In this document: positions 8,741 through 17,011 of the stretch, one piece after another
How the letters are laid out: every line of letters begins with the position of its first letter
Numbering within the stretch: position 1 is the first letter of the stretch
From: Arenicellales bacterium
GTDB lineage: Bacteria > Pseudomonadota > Gammaproteobacteria > Arenicellales > JAANXG01
Reading direction: 5' to 3'
Length of the DNA stretch: 42,682 nt
Assembly: GCA_030066885.1 (NCBI GenBank)
Contig: JASJAT010000053.1
Span: 1 to 42,682, forward strand
Notes under the pieces: generated by a model
Told to the model about the DNA's origin: nothing
Database searches by the model: none
What the model saw: only the letters and a program-made list of their open reading frames with translations
Translations under genes and position numbers: made by a program

Positions 8741-9808
8741 ATGAACACTACGATTAGAGACTTTGCCAACGAGGCTTTTTTTGACCCCCAAGAAGCAAGG
8801 AGCTACTGGGGTCGGTTTTCTGCCTTGCTTGGGATCGCCGCGATTATCGCAACAGTTGGTCTCTATCGGAACTCCGGTGCAGTTGTGATAGCAGCAATGC
8901 TCCTAGCACCGCTTATGACGCCGATTCTAGGTATCGCTAAGGCCTTGGTACTTGGTTGGATACCCCGCATGATGTACCTGCTGGCCGTTGTCCTCGTCGC
9001 CAGTGCTGCCACTATCGGGCTATCGTACGTGATCATGGCTATTGCCGATGCACCCCAAGGTATGCTGGTACCATCAGAAGTGCAGGCCCGTACAGATCCC
9101 GGTCTCGAAGAGTTGATGATCGCTCTGGCGGCAGGCATTGCCGGCGCCTATGTCGAGATGCGTCGTCAAGAGGTCAGCCTGCTTCCGGGAGTTGCAATCG
9201 GTGTTTCGCTGGTACCACCACTGGCGGCCGCGGGTATCTTGCTTTACTTTGGTAATACTGGAGGGGCTTGGGAGGCGACCTTCCTGTTTCTGACCAATTT
9301 GGCTGCGATTGTTCTATCAGCCTGCGGGGTTTTTCTTGTACTTGGCATACGCCCCGACATACGTGCTAAGGGACATGTAACGAAGGTCGGCCTGAGCACT
9401 TTTATCACCTTCGGTATTGTTGTGTTTCTCGCATTCGAGCTTGCCCAAGTTACCATCGATCGCTTTCGTGAAGCCAGAGACGAAGAGGCGGTAGTCACGG
9501 CTGTTCGACAATGGGCGGGGGATGAGCCAGTAGAGATTCAGCGTGTCGATGTGCTCAAAGAAACAGTGACACGCACCGTCGAACTCTGGTTGCTAGTCGA
9601 TGTGCCTATTGACTTTGGCCGTGAGATCATGGCGCCTGAGGATATGATTCCGCTGGGATTGAGAGAACGGGACCTCAAAGATTACCTGCGACGAGTTCTT
9701 GGGCCAGATACCGACGTACAGTTCCGGCTCCAGTTCCGCTACGCGGGCGTTTTTGACTTGAGGACAGGGGAACAGGTCGGTGTCACTGTTCCTGCAGAGG
9801 GCCAGTGA
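8741..9808 (+). CDS. DUF389 family integral membrane protein
   Basis: 355 residues from ATG 8741. A TTG at 8660 would add 27 residues unlike the family. Hydrophobic segments run from about residue 25 to 235: LLGIAAIIATVGLY, AVVIAAMLLAPLMTPILG, LLAVVLVASAATIGL, the glycine-rich LPGVAIGVSLVPPLAAAG, FLFLTNLAAIVLSACGVFL and a last helix near FGIVVFLAFEL. A soluble C-terminal domain of about 120 residues follows. The PLMTPILG and GVSLVPPLAAAGI motifs are typical of DUF389 (TIGR00341-like) membrane proteins, whose function is not established. Single gene, with repeat copies on both sides. Confidence 0.82.
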   Translation: MNTTIRDFANEAFFDPQEARSYWGRFSALLGIAAIIATVGLYRNSGAVVIAAMLLAPLMTPILGIAKALVLGWIPRMMYLLAVVLVASAATIGLSYVIMAIADAPQGMLVPSEVQARTDPGLEELMIALAAGIAGAYVEMRRQEVSLLPGVAIGVSLVPPLAAAGILLYFGNTGGAWEATFLFLTNLAAIVLSACGVFLVLGIRPDIRAKGHVTKVGLSTFITFGIVVFLAFELAQVTIDRFREARDEEAVVTAVRQWAGDEPVEIQRVDVLKETVTRTVELWLLVDVPIDFGREIMAPEDMIPLGLRERDLKDYLRRVLGPDTDVQFRLQFRYAGVFDLRTGEQVGVTVPAEGQ

Positions 9809-9884
9809 TCACCTAAAAGGCAAAGTATCAAACTAAGGAGTCCTGAAGCCTCTGTATGATGGATGGTAAGCGAATGATCGCATC

Positions 9885-9958
9885 GGGTCGATAAGAGAAG
9901 TAGCTACTGGATAGCAACAAAGTTGGAGTGTGTTCGCTCTAGAGATCAAAGCGGCCCC
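9885..9958. repeat. Dispersed intergenic repeat, copy near ppc 3' end
   Basis: gggtcgataagagaagtagc followed by tactgg-tagcaac, then gtgttcgctctagag-tcaaagcggcc. It shares the AAGAGAAGTAGCT core with the copies at 12789 and 13616. It sits between the convergent DUF389 and PEP carboxylase genes. Confidence 0.65.
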
Positions 9959-9974
9959 ACTCGCAATAGTACAA

Positions 9975-12692
9975 CTACCCCGTATTTCGCATGCCAGCCG
10001 CGATACCGTTTACTGTTACCAGCAGCGCGTCCTGTATGGATCCGTTATCCCCGCTTCGTATTCGTGCTAACAACTCCACCTGTAGAAGGTTAAGAGGATC
10101 GGTATAGGGATTACGCACACGGATGGATCTTTGCGTCACAGGCTCATGTTCAAGGGGGCTACTGTGCTCTGTTACCCTGAGCACCACGTTGTACACACGA
10201 GCGTACCTGCTGCGTAGTTCTTCTCCATATGGCCTGAGTTTTTCCGGTACCAATCGCTGATCGTATCGGGTTGCAACATTGGTATCCGTTTTCGCTAACA
10301 CCATTTCAATGGCATCCAGCGTTGCAGCGAAAAAAGGCCAATCTCGGCGCATTCGTTGTAATGCCGAGATATCGTCATCGGAGATCACTCTTAGTCCGTA
10401 ACCTGTACCTAACCAGGCTGGTAGCATTAATCGGGTCTGTGTCCAGGCAAAGATCCATGGAATCGCCCGCAAGTGAGTGATATCACGGCCCGGCTTACGG
10501 CGAGCTGGCCGACTGCCGATATTGAGCGTACCGAGTTCGTCTTCCGGTGTGGAGGCACTAAAATAATCTACAAACCCAGAATCCTCGTGGACCAGCTGGC
10601 GGTAAGTCTGCATAGACACCGCAGACATCCGATTCATGGCTTCACGCCACTCTGGCCTAGGGCTGGGCGGCGGTGCTAGCGTTGTTTCCAGCACTGAGCG
10701 TGCGTAAATACTCAAGGTCTCGTAGGCGATATCCGGCAACCCGAACTTGGCTTGCACTACTTCGCCCTGCTCGGTAACACGCAGCCGACCGTCTACGGAG
10801 CCCGGCGGTAGGGAACGGATGGCGTCCATGGCTGGTACACCACCTCTGGCTACGGTGCCGCCGCGACCGTGGAACAAAGTTAACTCGATGTCTTTACGTG
10901 CGGCCATCGCGGTAAGCTGCTCTTGGGCCTGATATAAACCCCAGGCGGCGGCAAACTGGCCGGCGTCCTTAGCGGAATCCGAATAGCCAATCATCACTTC
11001 TTGCCGGCTATTTGTGCGGCGGCGGTACCAGTCATGATCGAACAAAGTGGCGATGGTATCCGCCGCAGCGGACAAGTGTTCTACGCGTTCAAATAATGGC
11101 ACCACTCGCAGCGGCTGTCGCACGCCACATTCCCGTTGCAGCAGTTCCACAGCTAGCACGTCTGAAGGTTGCGAGGCCATCGAGATGACATACGCACCCA
11201 GACAATCAGCGGGGATGTTGCGAATGGTTTTAAACGTATTCAAGACCTCCTGCACTTCGCTGGATGCGGCAAGATCCGCCGGGATCAACGGCCGGCGTCC
11301 TTCCAATTCCTCAACCAGGAAACGTTGGCGCGCTGGTTCGTCCCAGTCGGTGTAAGAACCTATTCCCAAGTATTCGGTAATGGTATCGAGCGCATCACTA
11401 TGCCTGGACGCTTCCTGTCTTATATCCAATCTCACCAAGCCGAGCCCAAAACAATTCAGCCGTCGTATCAAATCCAAAAGACGCCCCTCAGCCACATCGC
11501 CGATACCACATTCGTGCAACGATTGATAGCAATCCTGTATTGGGGCTAGGACATCGTTGATAGAATCGATGCCTGGCTCATCTTCCTGGGGCCAATTGTT
11601 CAATTCGGCGTCAAGCCGACGCCGCGTGGCGGCCAACCGATCACCGAGTTGCCGCATGATCTCCCGGTAAGGTTCATGTGCATTGCCAGCCCGCTCACGC
11701 ACTCGGACGTTCGCCCGATTCATGGACAGTTCGCGCCTGAGCTCGTTGACTTCCTGCCAATACAGGTCCGCCGCTGTCAGCCTGGCCATTAAGCACGCCT
11801 TGTAGGTCACCTCTGGCTTGACGTTTGGGTTGCCATCGCGATCGCCGCCAATCCACGAGTCAATGCGTAAGGGCGCAGCGTCGAGTGCCAGCCGTTTTCC
11901 AGCATGCTGCAACAACGCCCCATCAAGCTCGCGCAGTACTTCAGGAAGAATTTTCCAAATCGATTGTTCAACCACCACTAGACCGGAGTGCACTTCGTCT
12001 ATCGGCGTTGGTCGCTGCCGACGTATTTCGTCGGTCTCCCATATGCTCAACACCTCGCGCCGCAGATCAGCCAATATGTCCTCATGCTCTACATCGGTGA
12101 TATCCGGGGTATCTTTTTGCTTGAGCAGGTTGGCGATACGGTGATACTTCTGCGTCATGGTACGGCGTGTGATCTCAGTCGGATGTGCGGTCAGCACCAA
12201 ACTGATTTGCATCCGATTGGCCACTTCCGCTATCGAATGGGCAGAGACGCCCTGGTCGAACAGGCCGGTCATGACACGCGAGAATATTCCACCCCTGGCC
12301 GCACGGTTGACCCGGGTCTGGTGGTGCTGTTCAGCGATATTGGCTAGGGATAAAAAATGACTGAATGCCCTAGCCAAATGGAAAAGCTGATCGGCTGATA
12401 ACTCGGTCAACAAATCGGACAACGTCTCCCCATCGTACTCGTTACCGAGGCGCGCGGACTTTGCGATGCCGCGGACGCGTTCCACAAGATCGAATAGGGC
12501 CTGCCCCTCTTGGCTTATCAGTGTTTCCCCGAGAATATTGCCCAATAGGCGTACGTCATCCCGAATCGGAGTCTCATCCTGGGAGAGCCCGATAGGAGGC
12601 AGTGGGCTAGTATCGTATTGCGGCGATGACAAATCGAACTCGTTATCGTAGCGGACGGTGACGATTGGGCCGCCAGTTCCAGGGGCGGGCAA
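9975..12692 (-). CDS. ppc: Phosphoenolpyruvate carboxylase
   Basis: 905 residues, normal for bacterial PEPC. It carboxylates PEP to oxaloacetate with bicarbonate in the cytoplasm (anaplerosis). Catalytic signatures are present: LVLTAHPTEITRRT (His170), GYSDSAKDAGQFAAAW, FHGRGGTVARGGVP with the glycine-rich loop, and the QGEVVQAKFG segment. The C-terminal GMRNTG matches the conserved end of the family (usually GMRNTG). The start is uncertain: the longest frame begins at a TTG at 12692 and has an unusual Pro/Gly-rich leader before the conserved RDDVRLLGNILGETL. No ATG, and no clearly better start, occurs in between. Flanked by repeat copies on both sides; no operon partner. Confidence 0.96.
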   Translation of the reverse strand: MPAPGTGGPIVTVRYDNEFDLSSPQYDTSPLPPIGLSQDETPIRDDVRLLGNILGETLISQEGQALFDLVERVRGIAKSARLGNEYDGETLSDLLTELSADQLFHLARAFSHFLSLANIAEQHHQTRVNRAARGGIFSRVMTGLFDQGVSAHSIAEVANRMQISLVLTAHPTEITRRTMTQKYHRIANLLKQKDTPDITDVEHEDILADLRREVLSIWETDEIRRQRPTPIDEVHSGLVVVEQSIWKILPEVLRELDGALLQHAGKRLALDAAPLRIDSWIGGDRDGNPNVKPEVTYKACLMARLTAADLYWQEVNELRRELSMNRANVRVRERAGNAHEPYREIMRQLGDRLAATRRRLDAELNNWPQEDEPGIDSINDVLAPIQDCYQSLHECGIGDVAEGRLLDLIRRLNCFGLGLVRLDIRQEASRHSDALDTITEYLGIGSYTDWDEPARQRFLVEELEGRRPLIPADLAASSEVQEVLNTFKTIRNIPADCLGAYVISMASQPSDVLAVELLQRECGVRQPLRVVPLFERVEHLSAAADTIATLFDHDWYRRRTNSRQEVMIGYSDSAKDAGQFAAAWGLYQAQEQLTAMAARKDIELTLFHGRGGTVARGGVPAMDAIRSLPPGSVDGRLRVTEQGEVVQAKFGLPDIAYETLSIYARSVLETTLAPPPSPRPEWREAMNRMSAVSMQTYRQLVHEDSGFVDYFSASTPEDELGTLNIGSRPARRKPGRDITHLRAIPWIFAWTQTRLMLPAWLGTGYGLRVISDDDISALQRMRRDWPFFAATLDAIEMVLAKTDTNVATRYDQRLVPEKLRPYGEELRSRYARVYNVVLRVTEHSSPLEHEPVTQRSIRVRNPYTDPLNLLQVELLARIRSGDNGSIQDALLVTVNGIAAGMRNTG

Positions 12693-12788
12693 TCCTAAGT
12701 AAGCGTTACTTACCTCATAATAGCACCCGCTTAAGGCAATCCCGAAACGCTACATCAAATGCTGCTTAGAGGGTCGAATGGCGCCAAT

Positions 12789-12870
12789 GGGTCGACAAGA
12801 GAAGTAGCTGCTGCGGCGCAGCGGGATTCAAGCCATCTTCCGTTTATAGCGCAAAAGCAGACCTATCGAA
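12789..12870. repeat. Dispersed intergenic repeat, hairpin-bearing type
   Basis: gggtcgacaagagaagtagc, then CTGC-tgcggc-GCAG hairpin, then a tail ending agcgcaaaagcagacc. The first 25 or so bases are identical to the copy at 13616, 0.8 kb away. It lies upstream of ppc. Confidence 0.72.
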
Positions 12871-12875
12871 TCAAG

Positions 12876-13499
12876 CTAACGTTGTTCGAAAGCTAGTTTT
12901 GCACCGAGACCAATAAGTACGGTTCCACTGACTCGATTGATCAATTTAACGACTATGGGCCTGGACCGAACCCACACAGATGCCATGCCTGCAAAAAATC
13001 CGATCGGGGCTTTAACCACAAACGTCAAGATTGAAAAACTAACCCCAAGTGCAAGTAGGTAGAAAGTGGGATTGTGTATATCAGTAGAAATAAATTGCGG
13101 CAGAAAGGCGAAGTAAAATATGGTGACTTTTGGATTCGATATATTAGATAAGGAACCCTCCATGAAAAGTTTTCTGAATGACATATGATTTGATTCGGTT
13201 ATCTCAAATTCATTTGTGCGGCTGAAAATGAGTCTAACTCCCAGATAAACGAGATATGTCGCACCTAGGTATTTGAGAATGGAAAAGAGAAGCTCAGACG
13301 CCATCAAGAGTGCACCCAATCCCAAGGCGGCCAAGATTGTATGCCCAAGCAGGCCGACACTCACACCAGCTGCTGTTACTATGCCTGCTTTGGCACCCTG
13401 GGTTATTCCTCTCGACATAACCAAAACCATGTCTTGTCCAGGAATTAAGATAACTACTAGGGATGTTAAAACGAAAAGAACCAGCTGCGATTCGTTCAT
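12876..13499 (-). CDS. LysE/RhtB-family amino-acid exporter
   Basis: 207 residues with about six hydrophobic segments, including LVLFVLTSLVVILIPGQDM at the N-terminus, whose IPGQD(P) motif and GITQGAKAG loop are hallmarks of the RhtB/LysE family. The middle pair GHTILAALGLGALL and YLGATYLVYLGVRL also fit. Family members export amino acids or homoserine lactones across the inner membrane; the substrate cannot be told from sequence. ATG start at 13499. Single gene between repeat copies, with no adjacent LysR-type regulator. Confidence 0.88.
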   Translation of the reverse strand: MNESQLVLFVLTSLVVILIPGQDMVLVMSRGITQGAKAGIVTAAGVSVGLLGHTILAALGLGALLMASELLFSILKYLGATYLVYLGVRLIFSRTNEFEITESNHMSFRKLFMEGSLSNISNPKVTIFYFAFLPQFISTDIHNPTFYLLALGVSFSILTFVVKAPIGFFAGMASVWVRSRPIVVKLINRVSGTVLIGLGAKLAFEQR

Positions 13500-13547
13500 G
13501 TTAATTCATTTGGGGGTATTTCGATTCATACTACTCCACACTCTATA

Positions 13548-13690
13548 CAGACCTATTGATCAATTCCAGCGTGCTGGATGACTGCTTCTGGCTGAACCAT
13601 CCGACCGACCGCAATGGGTCGACAAGAGAAGTAGCTGCTGCATTGCAGCGAGATTTGAATTGACGTCTGCTGTTGTGTTTTAAGCAGAGG
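13548..13690. repeat. Dispersed intergenic repeat, long copy
   Basis: The core at 13616 (gggtcgacaagagaagtagc) is followed by GCTGC-tgcatt-GCAGC and then gtctgctgttgtgttttaag with cagaggc. A left extension from 13548 (gacctattgatcaa) recurs at about 37395, also just upstream of a repeat copy. It fills part of the 365-bp gap 13500-13864; no gene is seen there. Confidence 0.7.
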
Positions 13691-13864
13691 CTGGCTTTCC
13701 AAACAGACAAAACAGTTGTGACTCCAAGAGTGAGGACCTGGCCAAGCCCAGGCTATTTCAACAACTCTGCATACTCGATACGATCATTCTAGGGTTGACC
13801 CATATGTGTGCTCTTTCGGCAAAATACAGAGGTCTTATGATTTCAAAGGTTCTGCTAAAGCTGG

Positions 13865-14443
13865 ATGCGAACTATACCGATTACAACGTCTGATGAACCG
13901 AGAGCTATAGAAATTCTCGCGAATGCTTTTGCCGATGACCCGGTGATGAACTGGGTGTCAGATTCTTCGGGCTTTTTGAGAACACTCTTTGAGCTGGCCG
14001 TACGAGTGTTTGCTTCGCACGGCCTCTGCTACTTTGATTCAAGCAAGATAGGAGTAGCTCTGTGGATGAGGCCTGGGAAAAAGCTGCATTGGCCGATTTC
14101 ATTTGGTAGCGCAATTAGATTTGCTCGAGCCGTAGGCATCCGCTCGCTGTTTAGACTTTATATCTTGAACTCAGCAATATCCAAAGCTCATCCAACTGAA
14201 CCACACTACTATCTGTTTGCAATCGGTGTTCAGCCTTCGGGGAAGGGGCAGGGGATCGGAACTAAACTAATAGCACATGTTTTGCACAGATGTGATGTAG
14301 AACGAGTCCCAGCGTACTTGGAGAATTCTAATAAGCGAAATCTTCCTCTGTACGAGAAACTCGGCTTTAAGATCATCGAAACTGTGCGATTAACTAATGA
14401 CGGCCCCTTAATTTGGTTAATGTGGAGAGAACCGTGTTCTTGA
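13865..14443 (+). CDS. GNAT-family N-acetyltransferase
   Basis: 192 residues, ATG start. The GNAT acetyl-CoA site is visible as FAIGVQPSGKGQGIGTKL (about 119-136; V-x-P-x-x-x-G-x-G-I-G), preceded by the HYYLFAIGV strand and followed by the YLENSNKRNLPLYEKLGF strand-helix typical of motif B. The N-terminal part (AIEILANAFADDPVMNWV) resembles GNATs that act on small molecules. The acceptor is unknown. The gene ends 27 bp from the convergent membrane-protein gene on the minus strand. Confidence 0.85.
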   Translation: MRTIPITTSDEPRAIEILANAFADDPVMNWVSDSSGFLRTLFELAVRVFASHGLCYFDSSKIGVALWMRPGKKLHWPISFGSAIRFARAVGIRSLFRLYILNSAISKAHPTEPHYYLFAIGVQPSGKGQGIGTKLIAHVLHRCDVERVPAYLENSNKRNLPLYEKLGFKIIETVRLTNDGPLIWLMWREPCS

Positions 14444-14469
14444 TTGATCACTACAGACTAACACCGGCG

Positions 14470-15198
14470 TCAAAATGCGTAGATAGCGCGCAACATTGCC
14501 TCTGATTTCGTCGAGTCGTTTTCCTTTCCGATACCCACGCCAGCCTGAACACTGATTTGATCAGTGGCGGTCCAATGGATTTGCGGGATGAACTCGAGTT
14601 TGTCAGTGCGGCTAATATCAGCGCGCAGATTCAGTTCGATACCGAGAGTAAGTCGGTCTGTCGTGGTAGCGAACACCGAACCGTTGAATACAAATTTTGT
14701 CTCACCCTCGCGATTTATCGGCTCCCGCAGCCCAACCATCAATAACGTACTCCACACAGGGCTGAAGCGATATGCGGGTATATAGAGGGCGACAATATCT
14801 GTTGTCTTTTCGGAATCGTCTCGTTCGACAACGAGCTGTATTCCATGAATGAACTGTTGGGCCAAAGCCCTACCCAGCGTGAACTGAGCCGCAGTACTCC
14901 AGCCAGTCTGAGTGCTGTCCTCGAACTCGATCTCAAGTTCGAGCCCGACACCGTCTGCTATAGTGCCTTCCACCTCGGGTACAGATATAACCTTGCCATC
15001 ACTCGTGGGGATACGGAAAATCGAGTTGACTTCCACCTGTCCCCGTTTCGTACCGAGTGGTAGGGCCATATCGAACAGCAACGGCTCTGGAATAGGGACG
15101 GTTTCCCATTCCGACGATTCCATCTGTCCCGATTGCGCATTCACAGCGTGGATAACGAACAGTTGTGTCAGCAGTAACGTCTTGACGATGCGCAACAT
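14470..15198 (-). CDS. Outer-membrane-type hypothetical protein at the end of the respiratory gene cluster
   Basis: 242 residues from ATG 15198, which gives a clean Sec signal peptide (LRIVKTLLLTQLFVIHAVNA, cleavage after VNA). An ATG at 15222 would prepend eight residues. The mature protein is rich in alternating beta-strand patterns (KVISVPEVEG, TTDRLTLGIELNL, KLEFIPQIHW, ISVQAGVGIG) and ends in Ala-Phe, the C-terminal aromatic signature of outer-membrane beta-barrels. I do not recognise a named family. It follows the ferredoxin remnant by about 100 bp on the same strand, so it may be the last gene of the operon. Whether it serves the respiratory enzyme is only inference from position. Confidence 0.6.
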   Translation of the reverse strand: MLRIVKTLLLTQLFVIHAVNAQSGQMESSEWETVPIPEPLLFDMALPLGTKRGQVEVNSIFRIPTSDGKVISVPEVEGTIADGVGLELEIEFEDSTQTGWSTAAQFTLGRALAQQFIHGIQLVVERDDSEKTTDIVALYIPAYRFSPVWSTLLMVGLREPINREGETKFVFNGSVFATTTDRLTLGIELNLRADISRTDKLEFIPQIHWTATDQISVQAGVGIGKENDSTKSEAMLRAIYAF

Positions 15199-15301
15199 CA
15201 CTCCCACCGCGTTTGGGGCCATTGTGTTGGGTCAAGCAATTGTTCTGATCTTAGTGACGGTCAGCGTTCACGAATGATGAGTCATAAAAGCAGAGAGAGT
15301 A

Positions 15302-15500
15302 TTATCGCTGGTCTGCGCCCGACACCTCGCGATTGCGGCAGAAAGCTTGGCAGGAGTTGCAGGAGACGCACAGGGTATGGTCAGTTGCCGTCCGCGTCGA
15401 CAGGTCGTATGGCACCGGTTGGACAGACGCCAATGCAGCGTTTGGAAACTGCGTCAGCGCCTTCGCGGCATAACCGCCCAGGGAAACGATCACGGCCTTT
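15302..15500 (-). pseudogene. NapF-like 4Fe-4S ferredoxin, frameshifted
   Basis: Two minus-strand frames together encode one ferredoxin-like sequence. The upstream part (to 15384) reads GRDRFPGRLCREGADAV then SKRCIGVCPTGAIRPVDADGN and stops at TGA 15383-15381. The other frame carries on with HTLCVSCNSCQAFCRNREV and ends at 15302. The second piece contains a perfect CX2CX2CX3C cluster motif. The first has only the CIGVCPTGAI end of a cluster, the earlier Cys positions being Asp and Ser. A one-base indel near 15385 would join them. No start codon is seen in the first frame, which overlaps the end of the TorD-like gene. It could be a decayed electron carrier or chaperone-like NapF partner of the molybdoenzyme, or a sequencing error. 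Confidence 0.55.
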
Positions 15501-16137
15501 GGACGGCGGGCGCTTCCTGCAGGTCAGCGAGGACGAAGTCTCGAGTCAGCACCGAAAGCTGCCGGTAGAACTCGGTGCCAGTGCCCGTTCGCATGGCTTC
15601 TGTGAAGGGGACGATCCAACGACCAAGGTGTTCGTGGAGAAATCTGCACTTCAACGCGGAGAGCTGGTCTCGGTCAGCGATGTCTAAAAGTGCATCACCG
15701 AGGCGGGCGTTTAGCAGATACAGGAATTCCATCTCTACGATCACGTGGTCGGGCACTTCGGTAAACGCCTCGTCGATCGTGAATCCGCCTTCGCGGTAAA
15801 GGGCTAAAGCCGCCATGGTGGTATCGCCCATTACGATGTTACTGCCTTCCAGGTATACCGAAGCGTAGGGTTTGGAACGAGTATTATAGGGACCGAGGAA
15901 CAGACGGGTATAATCGATGCGCAGATTCTCGAGGCTGGTTTCAAGAAAATACCCGCCCAACGCCCGTGCCGCAGCGGCTTGTTCAACGTCAAGAAGCGAA
16001 AGCGCCCGCTCCAGCCGGCCAAAGACGTCCTCTTCCACAAAGGCCGCCTCCGGTTCGTAATAACAGACACTGAGCAGACGGTAGACATCCGCTTTGGCAA
16101 GATGTCGGCGTTGGGTGTCGTTGCGAAGATCTACCAT
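15490..16137 (-). CDS. TorD/DmsD-family molybdoenzyme chaperone
   Basis: 215 residues from ATG 16137, chosen because a CAGGGA ribosome site lies just upstream. The frame is open to 16197 but the extra 20 residues are unlike the family. All-helical and cytoplasmic, with the signatures YRLLSVCYYEP, LRIDYTRLFLGP and P-YASVYLEG (the Y-x-R-LF-GP motif is diagnostic) and a late VPDHVIVEMEFL helix (usual E-x-P-D-H-x-x-x-E-L-E-F). Such proteins bind the TAT signal peptide and apo-enzyme of a molybdopterin oxidoreductase until cofactor insertion. Here it lies 68 bp downstream of the ferredoxin subunit on the same strand, so its client is almost certainly the catalytic subunit at 17012-19570. Confidence 0.9.
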   Translation of the reverse strand: MVDLRNDTQRRHLAKADVYRLLSVCYYEPEAAFVEEDVFGRLERALSLLDVEQAAAARALGGYFLETSLENLRIDYTRLFLGPYNTRSKPYASVYLEGSNIVMGDTTMAALALYREGGFTIDEAFTEVPDHVIVEMEFLYLLNARLGDALLDIADRDQLSALKCRFLHEHLGRWIVPFTEAMRTGTGTEFYRQLSVLTRDFVLADLQEAPAVQRP

Positions 16138-16204
16138 GCAAATCCCTGTCAGGCAAAACGCTGGGGTCAACGACCCCAGCGCCGGTTCATGGACCATGCG
16201 ATCC

Positions 16205-16981
16205 TCAAGCAGCGGGATCGTTGTAACTGCGAATGTAATAGACGTTGGGCTCGGTTCCCTCTTCCTCCTTCAACCGGGTGGACTTGTGGGCGGCGAGAAC
16301 CTTCGAGATTTTGCTCTCGGGGTCGTTCTGGTCGCCGAAGATCCGGGCATCGGAAGGGCACACCTCAACGCAGGCCGGTAATTCGCCAACGACGGTTCTG
16401 TGGTAACAGAAGGTGCACTTCTCGATGATGCCCATGTTGCGGACTGGCGGGTAGTCGCCCGAATTGAACATGTTTTTGCCGGGCGGCGCCGAACCGACCC
16501 GCTCCGCCACCTCGGCTCCGGATGCCGTACACTCGGCGATGGCCACGGTATTGTCGATCCACTCCGGATGGACAGGTAGATCGAACGGATTGAAACTGAT
16601 AACGCTGAAACTACCTCCGTCGAGACTGGTCTCGTCCAGCTCTTGGGAACTGTAAGGGCAGGCGTCCAGACAGGCCCCGCAGCCTATGCATCTTTCCTGG
16701 TTGAAGAGGACCGTGCCATCAGGCGCCGTGAACATGGCTTTTGGCTCGGTGGGACACTCTTCGATACAGGGCGCGTTACTGCAATGATTGCACAGCACCG
16801 GCATTTGTACATAGGTTGTGTTCGGGAACTCGCCCTCCGTTTGCATGGTGAAGTCGGCCCAGTTGAAGCTTTGCCCATGGGCGCGGGCCTGGGTGTTGTT
16901 CTCTGCCTTGCAGGCCAATGCACAACTGCCACAGCCTACGCATTGGTGCAGGTCGATTACCATTCCGTATTTAACTGACAT
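16205..16981 (-). CDS. Four-cluster ferredoxin subunit of a DMSO-reductase-family enzyme (PsrB/TtrB/DmsB-like)
   Basis: 258 residues, ATG start with AGGAG eight bases upstream. Four cysteine groups bind four Fe-S clusters: C14-17-20-24, C64-67-72-76 (CNHCSNAPCIEEC), C98-101-104-108 (CIGCGACLDACP) and C189-192-204-208 (CTFC...CVEVCP). It relays electrons between the membrane or multiheme cytochromes and the molybdenum subunit. There is an unusual insertion of roughly 65 residues (about 115-180, with one extra Cys151) between the third and fourth clusters, where DmsB/PsrB relatives are short. It has no signal peptide, consistent with co-export with its TAT-bearing partner. It lies 30 bp downstream of the catalytic-subunit gene. 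Confidence 0.93.
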   Translation of the reverse strand: MSVKYGMVIDLHQCVGCGSCALACKAENNTQARAHGQSFNWADFTMQTEGEFPNTTYVQMPVLCNHCSNAPCIEECPTEPKAMFTAPDGTVLFNQERCIGCGACLDACPYSSQELDETSLDGGSFSVISFNPFDLPVHPEWIDNTVAIAECTASGAEVAERVGSAPPGKNMFNSGDYPPVRNMGIIEKCTFCYHRTVVGELPACVEVCPSDARIFGDQNDPESKISKVLAAHKSTRLKEEEGTEPNVYYIRSYNDPAA

Positions 16982-17011
16982 GGTTTGATCTCCTAAATTA
17001 TTCGGTCGACA

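Noticed and set aside
14470-15277. Plus-strand frames opposite the outer-membrane-type gene
   Set aside because: The minus-strand frame has a good signal peptide and an aromatic C-terminus; the plus-strand ones have no signature.
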